Positions 47,974 to 56,184 of a DNA stretch of 64,000 bases are shown piece by piece. Origin of the DNA: Spongisporangium articulatum (GTDB lineage Bacteria > Actinomycetota > Actinomycetes > Actinomycetales > Kineosporiaceae). The translations under genes and the position numbers were made by a program. The notes beneath the pieces were generated by a model, which saw only the letters and a program-made list of their open reading frames with translations, was not told where the DNA came from and ran no database searches. The stretch covers positions 558,001-622,000 of the forward strand of contig NZ_JBITLV010000002.1 in assembly GCF_044465595.1 (NCBI RefSeq). The letters are read 5' to 3'. The stretch's first letter is position 1, and every line of letters starts with the position of its first letter.

Positions 47974-48555
47974 TCAGCGCCGGGACGACGGTGCCGCGCG
48001 CAGGTGGGCCCGCTCGCCCTGGGTGCCGAACAGGCTGAGGAACTCGGCGGGTTCGCCGTCAGCGCCGCCGAACCAGTGCGGCGTGCGGGTGTCGAACTCG
48101 GCCGCCTCGCCCGGGGTGAGCACGATGTCGTGCTCGCCCAGCACGACCCGGAGCCGTCCGTTCAGCACGTAGATCCACTCGTAGCCCTCGTGGATCTTCA
48201 GGTCGGGGTGGCGACGCCCGTCGCCGGCCGGGATGACGATCTTGTAGGCCTGGATGCCACCCGCCCGCCGGGTCAGCGGCAGCATCGTCATCCCGTTGGC
48301 CTGCAACGGTTTCAGGTGCACCCGCGGATCGCCGGTGGCGGGGGCGTCGACCAGTTCGTCGAGCGTCACCCCGTAGGCGCGGGCCAGCGGCAGCAGCAGC
48401 TCCAGGGTGGGTCTGCGGGAACCGGATTCGAGCCGCGACAGAGTGCTGACCGAGATGCCGGTCTGCTCGGCCAGGTCGGTCAGCGTGATGTCCCGGGCCC
48501 GGCGCAGCTCCCGCAGGCGCGCACCCACCCCGCTGAGCGTCGTCTCGTCGTCCAT
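47974..48555 (-). CDS. XRE family regulator with cupin domain
   Basis: 193 residues. The N-terminal helix-turn-helix has ARLRELRRARDITLTDLAEQ and TGISVSTLSRLESGSRRPT. The C-terminal cupin domain (about 110-185) has HPDLKIHEGYEWIYVLNGRL and LTPGEAAEFDTRTPHWFGG. It belongs to the group of XRE-cupin regulators that control small-molecule metabolism. Divergent from the thioredoxin-reductase-like gene across 66 bp that carry a TTTGCCA repeat and a TTGCC-N5-GGCAA palindrome. The likely target is that gene. Confidence 0.88.
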   Translation of the reverse strand: MDDETTLSGVGARLRELRRARDITLTDLAEQTGISVSTLSRLESGSRRPTLELLLPLARAYGVTLDELVDAPATGDPRVHLKPLQANGMTMLPLTRRAGGIQAYKIVIPAGDGRRHPDLKIHEGYEWIYVLNGRLRVVLGEHDIVLTPGEAAEFDTRTPHWFGGADGEPAEFLSLFGTQGERAHLRAAPSSRR

Positions 48556-48563
48556 GCTGGGAG

Positions 48564-48591
48564 TTTGCCAAATCGGCAAGCGTGTTTGCCA
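48564..48591. promoter_or_regulatory. Candidate operator: TTGCC-N5-GGCAA palindrome with repeated TTTGCCA
   Basis: TTGCC (48565-48569) and GGCAA (48575-48579) form a palindrome. TTTGCCA occurs at 48564-48570 and again at 48585-48591, 21 bp apart, two helix turns. It lies between the divergent XRE-cupin and oxidoreductase genes. Confidence 0.55.
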
Positions 48592-48609
48592 GGCCCGAAC
48601 GGGTCGGCG

Positions 48610-48615
48610 CAAGCT
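48610..48615 (+). promoter_or_regulatory. -10-like CAAGCT 6 nt before ATG 48622
   Basis: CAAGCT, spacer CGAACC, ATG; leaderless-type start downstream of the operator-like repeats. Confidence 0.4.
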
Positions 48616-48621
48616 CGAACC

Positions 48622-49584
48622 ATGAGCGATGAACTGCAGGACGGGTACGAGGTCGTCGTCGTCGGCGGCGGCGCCGCCGGTCTCAACGGGGCGCTGATGC
48701 TGGCCCGGTCGCGCCGGTCGGTGCTGGTGCTCGACGGCGGGCAACCTCGCAACGCGCCCGCGCAGGCGGTGCACGGACTGTTCGCCCGCGACGGCGTGCC
48801 ACCCGCGGAGCTGCTGGCCACCGGCCGCGACGAGGTCCGCCGCTACGGCGGTCAGGTGGTCGAGGCCCAGGTCGAGGACGTCCGGCCGGACGACGGGAGC
48901 CCGGTGCCTGCGTTCGTCGTCCGGTTGGTCGGGGGTGAGGAGGTCGGCGCGCGGCGCGTCCTGGTCGCGACTGGTGCCGTCGACCGGTTCCCCGAGATCC
49001 CCGGGCTGGCGCAGCGGTGGGGGCGCGACGTCGTCCACTGCCCCTACTGCCACGGCTGGGAGGTGCGCGACCGAGTGATCGGCGTCCTGGCCACCGGCCC
49101 CGCGGCGATGCACCAGGTGCTGCTGTTCCGCCAGCTGTCCGAGCACGTCGTGCTGCTGGCCAACGGTCTGGACCTGCCGTCGGACGAGGCGGCCGAGCAC
49201 TGCGCGGCGCTCGGTGTGCGAGTGGTGCACGCGCCGGTCGCGCAGGTGCTGGTGGACGACGACGCCCTGGTCGGCGTCCGGCTGGCCGACGGGTCGCGGG
49301 TCGAGCTGGGCGCGGTCGCCGTGGCGAGCCGGGTCGAGGCCCGCGCCGACTTCCTGGCCGGCGTCGGGGTGAAGGTCGTCGAGCACGAGAGCGGGCTGTT
49401 CAGCCACGTGCCGAGCACCGACGCCTTCGGCCGGACCGCGGTGCCCGGGCTGTGGGTGGCCGGCAACGTGACCGAGCCCATGGCCCAGGTCGGGGCGTCG
49501 GCCGCGGCCGGGGCGATGGCCGGGGCCCAGATCAACATGGAGCTGGTGATGGAAGGCGTGCAGCGGCTACGGATGGCACCCTGA
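48622..49584 (+). CDS. Thioredoxin reductase-like NAD(P)/FAD oxidoreductase
   Basis: 320 residues. The FAD motif is VVVVGGGAAGLNGALMLARS. The redox pair is CPYC in VVHCPYCHGWEVRD and the FAD-binding end is VPGLWVAGNVTEP. The NADP motif is weaker (GVLATGPAAMHQ). It differs from true TrxB by the extended HGWE after CxxC, as in the actinomycete NAD(P)/FAD group with an XRE partner. Substrate thiol unknown. It is followed 32 nt later by the acyl-CoA dehydrogenase gene on the same strand. Confidence 0.88.
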   Translation: MSDELQDGYEVVVVGGGAAGLNGALMLARSRRSVLVLDGGQPRNAPAQAVHGLFARDGVPPAELLATGRDEVRRYGGQVVEAQVEDVRPDDGSPVPAFVVRLVGGEEVGARRVLVATGAVDRFPEIPGLAQRWGRDVVHCPYCHGWEVRDRVIGVLATGPAAMHQVLLFRQLSEHVVLLANGLDLPSDEAAEHCAALGVRVVHAPVAQVLVDDDALVGVRLADGSRVELGAVAVASRVEARADFLAGVGVKVVEHESGLFSHVPSTDAFGRTAVPGLWVAGNVTEPMAQVGASAAAGAMAGAQINMELVMEGVQRLRMAP

Positions 49585-49616
49585 ACCCCGAAGCATCCGC
49601 GACAGGGAGGCACAGC

Positions 49617-50774
49617 ATGCGGCGCACCGTCTTCGACTCCGACCACGAGTCGTACCGCCGGACCATCCGCGACTTCATCGAGGCGGAGGTCGTGCCCCAC
49701 TACGAGGAGTGGCTGGCCGCCGGGCAGGCCCCGCGGGACTTCTACTACAAGCTCGCGGAGCTGGGCACGTTCGGGATCGAGGTGCCGGAGGAGTATGGCG
49801 GGGCGGGCATCGCCTCGTTCAAGTACTCGGCGATCCAGACCGAGGAGACGGCGCGCGCCGGGGTCTCGTTCGGCGGGTCCGGGGTGCACGTCGGGCTGTG
49901 CCTGCCGTACCTGCTGAAGCTGGCCGACGACGAGCAGAAGAAGCGCTGGCTGCCGGGGTTCGTGTCGGGCGAGACGATGTTCGCGATCGCCATGACCGAA
50001 CCGGGCACGGGCTCGGACCTCGCGGGAATGCGCACCACGGCGAAGCTCTCGGACGACGGCCGCCACTACGTGCTGAACGGCGCCAAGACGTTCATCACCG
50101 GGGGTGTGCACGCCGACCGGGTGATCGTGTGCGCGCGCACGTCGCCGCAGAAGGAGGACGACCGACGGTTCGGCATCTCGCTGCTGGTCGTCGACACGAC
50201 GCTGCCGGGCTACTCGGTGGGCCGCAAGCTGGACAAGCTGGGGCTGAAGACGTCGGACACGGCGGAACTGTCGTTCGTCGACGTCAAGGTGCCGGCGGAG
50301 GACCTGCTCGGCGAGGAGAACAAGGGCTTCTCCTACCTCGGCCAGAACCTGCCGCAGGAGCGGCTGGCCATCGCTTACGGCGCCTACGCGCAGGCCGCGG
50401 CGGCCGTGCGGTTCGCGAAGGCCTACGTGCAGGACCGGAAGGTGTTCGGGCAGGCGGTCGCCTCGTTCCAGAACACCAAGTTCGAGCTGGCCGCCTGTCA
50501 GGCCGAGGTCGACGCCGCGCAGGCCGTGGCCGACCGGGCGCTGGAGGCGCTGGACGCCGGGGAGCTCACCCCCGCGGAGGCCGCCTCGGCCAAGCTGTTC
50601 TGCACGGGCGTCGCGCACCGGGTGATCGACCGGTGCCTGCAGCTGCACGGCGGGTACGGGTTCATCAACGAGTACCCGATCGCGCGGCTCTACGCCGACG
50701 AGCGGGTCAACCGCATCTACGGCGGCACCGACGAGGTGATGAAGATGATCATCGCCAAGGACATGGGGCTCTAA
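49617..50774 (+). CDS. Acyl-CoA dehydrogenase
   Basis: 385-residue FAD enzyme for the first step of beta-oxidation or amino-acid-derived acyl-CoA breakdown. It has FIEAEVVPHYEEW, EYGGAGI, FAIAMTEPGTGSDLAG (family signature 1), LNGAKTFITGG and QLHGGYGFINEYPIARLYAD (signature 2). The catalytic Glu position lies within the C-terminal RIYGGTDEVMKM segment. AGGGAGG precedes ATG 49617. It is a complete single-domain member. Substrate chain length cannot be deduced. The gene is convergent with apbE, with a 4-nt overlap. Confidence 0.94.
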   Translation: MRRTVFDSDHESYRRTIRDFIEAEVVPHYEEWLAAGQAPRDFYYKLAELGTFGIEVPEEYGGAGIASFKYSAIQTEETARAGVSFGGSGVHVGLCLPYLLKLADDEQKKRWLPGFVSGETMFAIAMTEPGTGSDLAGMRTTAKLSDDGRHYVLNGAKTFITGGVHADRVIVCARTSPQKEDDRRFGISLLVVDTTLPGYSVGRKLDKLGLKTSDTAELSFVDVKVPAEDLLGEENKGFSYLGQNLPQERLAIAYGAYAQAAAAVRFAKAYVQDRKVFGQAVASFQNTKFELAACQAEVDAAQAVADRALEALDAGELTPAEAASAKLFCTGVAHRVIDRCLQLHGGYGFINEYPIARLYADERVNRIYGGTDEVMKMIIAKDMGL

Positions 50775-51535
50775 ACCAGGAAGACGGCGTGGTCGCCGAG
50801 GCTGTCCACCCACTCGGCGGCCTCGGCGCCCATGACGAAGGCGGCGGTCGCGTAGACGTCGGCCCACAGCAGGCTCGGCCCGATCACGGTGGCCGACAGC
50901 AGGCCGGACGCCGCCGGGCGGCCCGTGCGCGGATCGTCGAGGTGGGTGCCGCGGGCGGCCGTACCGGACGTCGCGACCGCCCCCGTGCGCAGCGGCACCG
51001 TCACCAGCGTGCGGGTGCGGTCGCGCGGGTCCTCGATCGCGATCCGCCAGGGCGGGGTGTCGGTCCGCGTGCACCGCACAGCGACGTCGCCGCCCGCGTT
51101 GACCAGCACGTCGTGCCCGTCGAGCCGGGTGGTGAGGACGTCGAAGGCGCGTTGTACCGCCCAGCCCTTCACCAGCCCCGTCGGGTCGAAGGCCCGGTGC
51201 CCGGCCGCGTCGGGCAACCAGGCCGAGAACGCTCCGTCCGTACGGGTTTCCGCCTCCGCACAGAGTGCGGCGACCTCGCGCACCCGGGGGCCGGCGTCGT
51301 CCAGGCGCAAGGCCCCGCGCCGGATCCTGCTGACGGCGCTGTCGGGGCGGTAGGTGCTGAAGACGGCGTCGTCGTCGCGCAACGACGCGAACAGCCCGGC
51401 CACGGCCCGGGCCACGGCGGGCGTGCGGGCCTGCGGCCCGCGCACGTGCACGCTGACCGGTAGCCCCATCACCTGTTCGACGAAGGCCTGCCGCGGCTGG
51501 GCGGCCAGGCCGGGGACCGCGGTCGCCGTCGTCAC
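50771..51535 (-). CDS. apbE: FAD:protein FMN transferase ApbE
   Basis: 254-residue flavinyltransferase that attaches FMN through a phosphoester bond to Thr of target proteins. It has MGLPVSVHV, FSTYRPDSAVSRI, FDPTGLVKGWAV (family motif), LVNAGGDVAV and a C-terminal ATSGTAARGTHLDDPRTGRP. It starts with GTG 51535 and overlaps the FMN-binding protein gene by 4 nt, so the enzyme and its substrate are made together. No signal peptide is visible, which suggests cytoplasmic or unusual export, in contrast to the periplasmic form in Gram-negative bacteria. Confidence 0.9.
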   Translation of the reverse strand: MTTATAVPGLAAQPRQAFVEQVMGLPVSVHVRGPQARTPAVARAVAGLFASLRDDDAVFSTYRPDSAVSRIRRGALRLDDAGPRVREVAALCAEAETRTDGAFSAWLPDAAGHRAFDPTGLVKGWAVQRAFDVLTTRLDGHDVLVNAGGDVAVRCTRTDTPPWRIAIEDPRDRTRTLVTVPLRTGAVATSGTAARGTHLDDPRTGRPAASGLLSATVIGPSLLWADVYATAAFVMGAEAAEWVDSLGDHAVFLV

Positions 51536-52158
51536 AGCCCCGCCTTGTCGATGGCCGACTGCAACGACTGGATGTAGCCGTTGCTGGTCACGGTCGCGCC
51601 GGAGACGGCGTCGATCTGCGCGCTCTGGGCCGCGACCGTCTCGCTGTTCAGCTGCGGGATGGCGTAGGCGTTGATCTCCTGGTCGCGCGAGTTGTCGTTC
51701 GGGTAGACCACGGCCTGCGACTTCGTGATCTTCCCGTCCTTCACGGTGATCCTCACCTGCACCGGCCCCCACCGGGTGTCGGCCGAGTCGCCGGTGAACG
51801 AGCGGGTCGTGGACGTCGAGGTCGTCGAGCCGGAGGACGAGCTGCTCGAGCCGGTCGAGTGAGACGGGGTCGAGCCGGAGTCGGTCGAGCCGGCACCCGA
51901 GTCGTCGGAGCCGGTCGAGTCGTCGGAGCCGGTCGAGTCGTCGGAGCCTTCGGAGTCGGAGGCCGCCGAACCTATGGACGTGGAGTCCGGTGACGCCGAC
52001 GCGTCGGGGTCGGCCCCGGTCCCGGTGTCCGTCGGGGTGTCCGCGCCCGAGTCCGTGGTGAGCGCCGCGGACGCGTGCGGGTCCAGGCTCGTCCGGTAGC
52101 TGAGCAGGAGGACGAGCGCGCTCAGCGTGCTCATCGCGGCGAAGACGATGCGCCTCAC
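51532..52158 (-). CDS. FMN-binding domain protein, secreted or membrane-anchored
   Basis: 208 residues. The N-terminal hydrophobic segment VFAAMSTLSALVLLLSY is followed by a low-complexity Ser/Asp/Thr linker (about 35-120) with repeats of GSDDSTGSDDSTG. The C-terminal FMN-binding domain (about 125-208) ends with SGATVTSNGYIQSLQSAI, which includes the flavinylation motif SGAT with the target Thr. ApbE, encoded 4 nt overlapping downstream, should modify it. It probably carries electrons from the membrane reductase to outside acceptors. Confidence 0.9.
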   Translation of the reverse strand: MRRIVFAAMSTLSALVLLLSYRTSLDPHASAALTTDSGADTPTDTGTGADPDASASPDSTSIGSAASDSEGSDDSTGSDDSTGSDDSGAGSTDSGSTPSHSTGSSSSSSGSTTSTSTTRSFTGDSADTRWGPVQVRITVKDGKITKSQAVVYPNDNSRDQEINAYAIPQLNSETVAAQSAQIDAVSGATVTSNGYIQSLQSAIDKAGL

Positions 52159-53606
52159 CAGGTGAACCTCTCTTCGTGGATGTGCCGCTCGGGGACCCCC
52201 GCGGCGCGGGCGGCGCGGTGGGCGGCGGCCATCCAGCCGTCCGCCCCGCAGATGTAGACGTCGTTGCGCGCGATGTCGGGGACCAGCTGCTGCAGCGCCC
52301 GCGCGTCGTCCAGATGGCCGGCCGACGCGGGAAGCCAGGAGTCGCGGCCGGGGACCCGGGGACCGGTGGCGAAGAAGACCCGCGCCCCGAGATGCTCGGC
52401 CAGCTGTTCCAGTTCGGCCCGGAACACGAGGTCGGCCTCGTCGCGGGCCCGGTAGACGAAGGTGACGTCACCAGGGCGCTGCGGCATCTCCTCGAGCATG
52501 GCCCGCAGCGGGGTGACGCCGATGCCGCCGGCCAGCAGCGTCACCTTCCGCGCGGTCCGGGTGCCGCCGTGCAGCCGGCCGTAGGGGCCCTCGATCATGA
52601 CCCGGGTCCCGGGCCGCAACCGGGTGAGGCTGCGGCTGCCCTCGCCGAGGTCCTTGACCGTGATCCGCACGTGTCCGTCCCGCGGCGGGGCGGACAGCGA
52701 GAAGGGGTGACCGCGGGTCCACCCGGTGCGGCCGAGGAATCGCCAGGTGAAGAACTGCCCGGCCGCGACGGGTAGCCGCTCGAGGCGCCGACCGCGCATC
52801 CAGATCGAGACGACGTCGGGGCTCTCCTGCACGACCGCCACCACGCGGAGGCGGTGGCGCAGCGTCCGGTACAGCGGCAGCCCCACGCGCCAGACGAGCA
52901 CCGAGGCCACGGCGGCCGCCCACAGCGTCCACCAGTAGACGGTGGCCCAGGGGTGGAGGAGGAACTCCTCACCGGTCCAGAGCTGATGCGGCAGAGCGAG
53001 TCCCGCGCCCAGGTAGGCATAGAGATGCAACAGGTGCCACGACTCGTAGCGGCGCCGCGCCCGTGCCCGGCGCAGGCTGGTGACCGCGATCATGAGCAGG
53101 AGGGCCGTCCCGGCCAGGGCCAGCAGCATGGCCGGGTAGTCGAGGACCAGGTCGACGAACTCGATCACCACGTTGGCCGAGTCGATCCCCGTGTAGCCGA
53201 CCGTGATGAGCACGACGTGCACGACGAGCAGGTTCAGCGACGTGAAGCCGATCAGCCGGTGCCGCCGGGCCAGGACGTCCTGCCCGTAGGCGCGTTCGAC
53301 CATCGGGATGCGGGCCATGAGCAGCACCTGCACGAGCAGCAGGTAGGCCGAGACCAGGCCGGTCAGGCGGCCGAGGCTGGCCAGGGCCGCCGTCGAGTCC
53401 CTGCTCAGTTCCTGGACCTGGGCGTCGGCCAGCCACAGGCTCACGACGACCACCAGGCCGGCCCAGGTGGCTGCTCCGACGGCGTCGCGCCACCACGAGG
53501 GGCTGCGCCGGGCCGGTCCGGAGCGCCGCGCGGCGGCCACGGTCCGGCGCGAGGGCAGGGGGACGCGGGCGCCGGCCGCAGCCGATTCGGGGGTGGTCGT
53601 GCTCAA
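52155..53606 (-). CDS. Ferric reductase-like transmembrane oxidoreductase with FAD/NAD domain
   Basis: 483 residues. About six membrane helices (about 45-230) contain His residues of a heme-binding ferric-reductase core: RRHRLIGFTSLNLLVVHVVL and SWHLLHLYAYLGAGLALPHQ. The C-terminal FNR-like half has FFTWRF, GHPFSLSAPPRDG (FAD), VMIEGPYG and LLAGGIGVTPLRAML (NAD(P)H), ending in CGADGWM. The start is uncertain: TTG 53606 is used because it gives a sensible N-terminus; TTG 53702 is an alternative. It overlaps the FMN-binding gene by 4 nt. Confidence 0.88.
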   Translation of the reverse strand: MSTTTPESAAAGARVPLPSRRTVAAARRSGPARRSPSWWRDAVGAATWAGLVVVVSLWLADAQVQELSRDSTAALASLGRLTGLVSAYLLLVQVLLMARIPMVERAYGQDVLARRHRLIGFTSLNLLVVHVVLITVGYTGIDSANVVIEFVDLVLDYPAMLLALAGTALLLMIAVTSLRRARARRRYESWHLLHLYAYLGAGLALPHQLWTGEEFLLHPWATVYWWTLWAAAVASVLVWRVGLPLYRTLRHRLRVVAVVQESPDVVSIWMRGRRLERLPVAAGQFFTWRFLGRTGWTRGHPFSLSAPPRDGHVRITVKDLGEGSRSLTRLRPGTRVMIEGPYGRLHGGTRTARKVTLLAGGIGVTPLRAMLEEMPQRPGDVTFVYRARDEADLVFRAELEQLAEHLGARVFFATGPRVPGRDSWLPASAGHLDDARALQQLVPDIARNDVYICGADGWMAAAHRAARAAGVPERHIHEERFTW

Positions 53607-53725
53607 GGGGCGGACTCCGTAACGGGGCTTTCGCCGGGTGCGAACGCCACGATCGGCACAGCATTCACGACGGATCTGAAAGCTGCCTGAGTGGATGATC
53701 AAGAGCGCCTCAAAGAGACAGATAG

Positions 53726-53737
53726 TTGAAGTATCAA
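53726..53737 (+). promoter_or_regulatory. Inverted repeat TTGAAGTATCAA upstream of dioxygenase gene
   Basis: TTGA-AGTA-TCAA palindrome in an AT-rich patch 20 bp before the start, overlapping the -35 zone. It is a candidate operator for the LigB-type gene and perhaps for the divergent reductase. Confidence 0.4.
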
Positions 53738-53745
53738 ATTCTTGC

Positions 53746-53751
53746 TACAGT
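53746..53751 (+). promoter_or_regulatory. -10-like TACAGT 6 nt before ATG 53758
   Basis: TACAGT, spacer GTCCGC, ATG; clear leaderless-type arrangement. Confidence 0.5.
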
Positions 53752-53757
53752 GTCCGC

Positions 53758-54636
53758 ATGCGCTCGATCTTCGACCCCGAGGTGCCCGGTGGTGCCTACG
53801 ACGCGTTCTTGCCCGACGCCCTGGTGCGGGCTGCGGCCCAGCGCGACTGGGTGCCGTCCGACGGGCCCCTGCCCGCGCTCTACCTGAGCCACGGCGCCCC
53901 GCCGCTGTTCGACGACGGCCCGTGGCTGCGGCAGCTGTCCGACTGGGCGCTGGGCCTGCCCAAGCCGAAGAACATCGTGATCGTCTCCGCGCACTGGGAG
54001 ACCGCCCCGCTGGCCATCTCCGCGCCGGCCGCGAACACGCCGCTGGTCTACGACTTCGGCGGCTTCGACCGCCGCTACTTCGAGATGCAGTACGCCACCC
54101 CCGACGCCACCGCGCTGGCGCACCGGCTGGCCCGGGCCATGCCCGACGACGAGCCGCTGCACCTGCACCCCAGCCGCGGCCTCGACCACGGCGCCTGGGT
54201 GCCGCTGATGGCGATGTACCCGCTGGCCGACATCCCGGTGCTGCAGCTCAGCCTGCCCACCCACGACCCGGACAAGCTGCTGGCCATCGGTTCGCGGCTG
54301 CGCGACCTGCGGGCCGAGGGCACGCTGGTGGTCGGCTCGGGGTTCATGACCCACGGCCTGCCGTTCGTCACGCGGGACATGCTGTTCGGCAAGGTGCCCG
54401 CCTGGTCGAGCGACTTCGACGACTGGGCGGCCGACGCCCTGGCCCGCGGCGACCTCGACGAGCTGGCCGCCTACCGGCACAAGGCCCCGGGGATGCCGTA
54501 CGCGCACCCGACGGTCGACCACTACATCCCGCTGTTCGTCACCCTGGGCGCGGCCGAGAAGCCCGACGCCCCGGTCACGACGACGATCGACGGCTACATG
54601 ATGGGCTTCTCGAAGCGCTCGTTCCAGACCGCCTGA
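53758..54636 (+). CDS. LigB/DODA-type extradiol dioxygenase family protein
   Basis: 292 residues of the class III extradiol/DODA family. Motifs are PALYLSHGAPPLFDDG with H45, IVIVSAHWET with H79, SRGLDHGAWVPLMAMYP and GSGFMTHGLPFV, which supply the metal ligands. It opens catechol-type rings, or serves related aldehyde chemistry in DODA homologues. A leaderless-type promoter and an AT-rich operator-like palindrome lie upstream; such regulation often responds to aromatic or quinone compounds (inference). It is convergent with the GH gene across 5 bp. Confidence 0.9.
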   Translation: MRSIFDPEVPGGAYDAFLPDALVRAAAQRDWVPSDGPLPALYLSHGAPPLFDDGPWLRQLSDWALGLPKPKNIVIVSAHWETAPLAISAPAANTPLVYDFGGFDRRYFEMQYATPDATALAHRLARAMPDDEPLHLHPSRGLDHGAWVPLMAMYPLADIPVLQLSLPTHDPDKLLAIGSRLRDLRAEGTLVVGSGFMTHGLPFVTRDMLFGKVPAWSSDFDDWAADALARGDLDELAAYRHKAPGMPYAHPTVDHYIPLFVTLGAAEKPDAPVTTTIDGYMMGFSKRSFQTA

Positions 54637-54641
54637 CGCGC

Positions 54642-55595
54642 TCAGGCCAGTTCGAGGGCGCCGTCGGCCGCGAGCCGGACCGCGACGGGGGAGTCGATCT
54701 CGCCGACGAAGGCGCCGTCGACCAGGTCCCGGAACCCGATCAGCGCCGGACCGTCGGCGGTCGTCACCAGGTGGGCCGCGTACAGGGTCGGGTCGGCCAG
54801 CGGCCGGGCAGCGGTCAGGTCGAACGGGCCCAGCGGGCCGCCGGCCGGGGCGCTCCACATCCCGGTGGCCGGGGTCGCGGCCCGGCGCTCGTCGTCCAGT
54901 TCGGGCGGCAGACAACAGAAGACGAGCACCCAGCGTCCGTCGACCCGCACCGTGTGGGCGACCTCGAGCTGACCGAACCCGGCCGGGGCGGTGAGCGGCG
55001 GCTGCACCTCCCAGTCGAGGAGGTCGGCCGAGCGGGCGTGACCGATCGTCCCGCGCTCCAGCGTCCGGCCCGTGCGCAGGCGCGCGGTGATGAGCATGTG
55101 CCAGCCGTCGCCGCCGGGGTCGCGGAACACCCACGGGTCACGCCAGGCCTCCTCGCGCCACGCGCCGAGCTCGCGGGTCTCGTACCAGCGGGGGTCGGCC
55201 TCCAGCAGGGCGGCGCCGCCGGCCTGCCGCGGATCGCGGTGCCAGGTGAGCAGGTCGTCCGACAGGGCCCGCCCGATGCGCTGCACCCGCCCCCCTTCGG
55301 CCCGGGACACCGCGCTGTAGAACAGGTTCCAGGTGCCGTCGTCGCCCCGGACCACGGATCCCGTCCAGGTGGCCAGGTCGTCGAAGGCCGGGCCGGAGGA
55401 CGGGTGCAGGGCGTCGGGCAGGACCCGCCAGGTCTCGAGGTCGGGGCTGACCGCATGCCCGATGCGGGCGTTCCAGTGCCGGTCGTCCGGCGCGAGCGAC
55501 CGCGGCGCCCGGAGGAAGAACAGGTGGTGCTCACCCCCGTCGCCGGTGTCGAGCGGCCAGCTGTCCCACACCCAGGCGTCGTCCAGTCGCAGCAC
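54642..55595 (-). CDS. Beta-propeller glycoside hydrolase-like protein (GH32/43/68-like)
   Basis: 317 residues with five-bladed-propeller features. It opens WVWDSWPLDTGDGGEHHLFF, the common W-D-x-W-P start with a nucleophile Asp. Later come GSVVRGDDGTWNLFYSA, EAWRDPWVFRDPGGDGWHML (the RDP motif) and GQLEVAHTVRVDGRWVL with the possible acid Glu. No signal peptide, so it probably acts on imported oligosaccharides, perhaps sucrose or fructan-like. GTG 55595 lies 4 nt after the isochorismatase-like stop, making it the last gene of the MarR operon. Confidence 0.8.
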   Translation of the reverse strand: MLRLDDAWVWDSWPLDTGDGGEHHLFFLRAPRSLAPDDRHWNARIGHAVSPDLETWRVLPDALHPSSGPAFDDLATWTGSVVRGDDGTWNLFYSAVSRAEGGRVQRIGRALSDDLLTWHRDPRQAGGAALLEADPRWYETRELGAWREEAWRDPWVFRDPGGDGWHMLITARLRTGRTLERGTIGHARSADLLDWEVQPPLTAPAGFGQLEVAHTVRVDGRWVLVFCCLPPELDDERRAATPATGMWSAPAGGPLGPFDLTAARPLADPTLYAAHLVTTADGPALIGFRDLVDGAFVGEIDSPVAVRLAADGALELA

Positions 55596-55599
55596 CGCC

Positions 55600-56184
55600 T
55601 CAGTGTGCCTGGGACCTCGCCAGCATCTCGAGGACTTCGGCGGTCGTGCCGGTCTCGCCGAGCCGTGGGAAGAGCCGCTCGACCGAGTGCCGGTGCGACT
55701 CGGCGCTGCGGTCGGCCATGGCGTCCGTGGCCAACGTGACGTGGTACCCGTGCTCGTGCGCCTGCCGGGCCGTCGACTCCACGCCGATGCTGGTCGCGAT
55801 GCCACCCAGCACGATCTGCGTCACGCCGCGCCGGCGCAGGTGGACGTCGAGGTCGGTGCCGTAGAAGGCGCCCCAGTTCCGCTTGGTCACCACGATGTCG
55901 CCGGGCCGCGGGCCGACCGCCTCGTCGAGCACGTCCCAGCCCTCCGGGCGCGGCCCGGCCGCCGGTGCCTCGGTGCGGCCGACCGGCGCGTCGCCACCGT
56001 CGGGTGCGAAGGACACCCGCACCAGGACGACGGGCAGCCCGTGGGCGCGGAAGGCGTCGGCCAGTTCGGCGGACCGGGCGACGACGTCGGCGGCGTTGAA
56101 GGGTTCGGTAGCCGAAGCCGTGATGCCCTTCTGCAGGTCGATGAGGACCAGGGCGGTCTTCGGGTCGAGGGCGCTAAGGGTCAC
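55600..56184 (-). CDS. Isochorismatase-like cysteine hydrolase
   Basis: 194 residues. The family opening is TALVLIDLQKGITA with catalytic Asp. VVTKRNWGAFYGTDLDVHLR supplies the Lys, and IVLGGIATSIGVESTARQA has the cis-peptide region, in which the usual nucleophile Cys is replaced (ATSIGVES instead of ATDVCVES-like), so the hydrolase activity may be altered. It overlaps the MFS gene by 4 nt. Substrate unknown; N-carbamoyl or nicotinamide-like compounds are typical. Confidence 0.85.
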   Translation of the reverse strand: MTLSALDPKTALVLIDLQKGITASATEPFNAADVVARSAELADAFRAHGLPVVLVRVSFAPDGGDAPVGRTEAPAAGPRPEGWDVLDEAVGPRPGDIVVTKRNWGAFYGTDLDVHLRRRGVTQIVLGGIATSIGVESTARQAHEHGYHVTLATDAMADRSAESHRHSVERLFPRLGETGTTAEVLEMLARSQAH

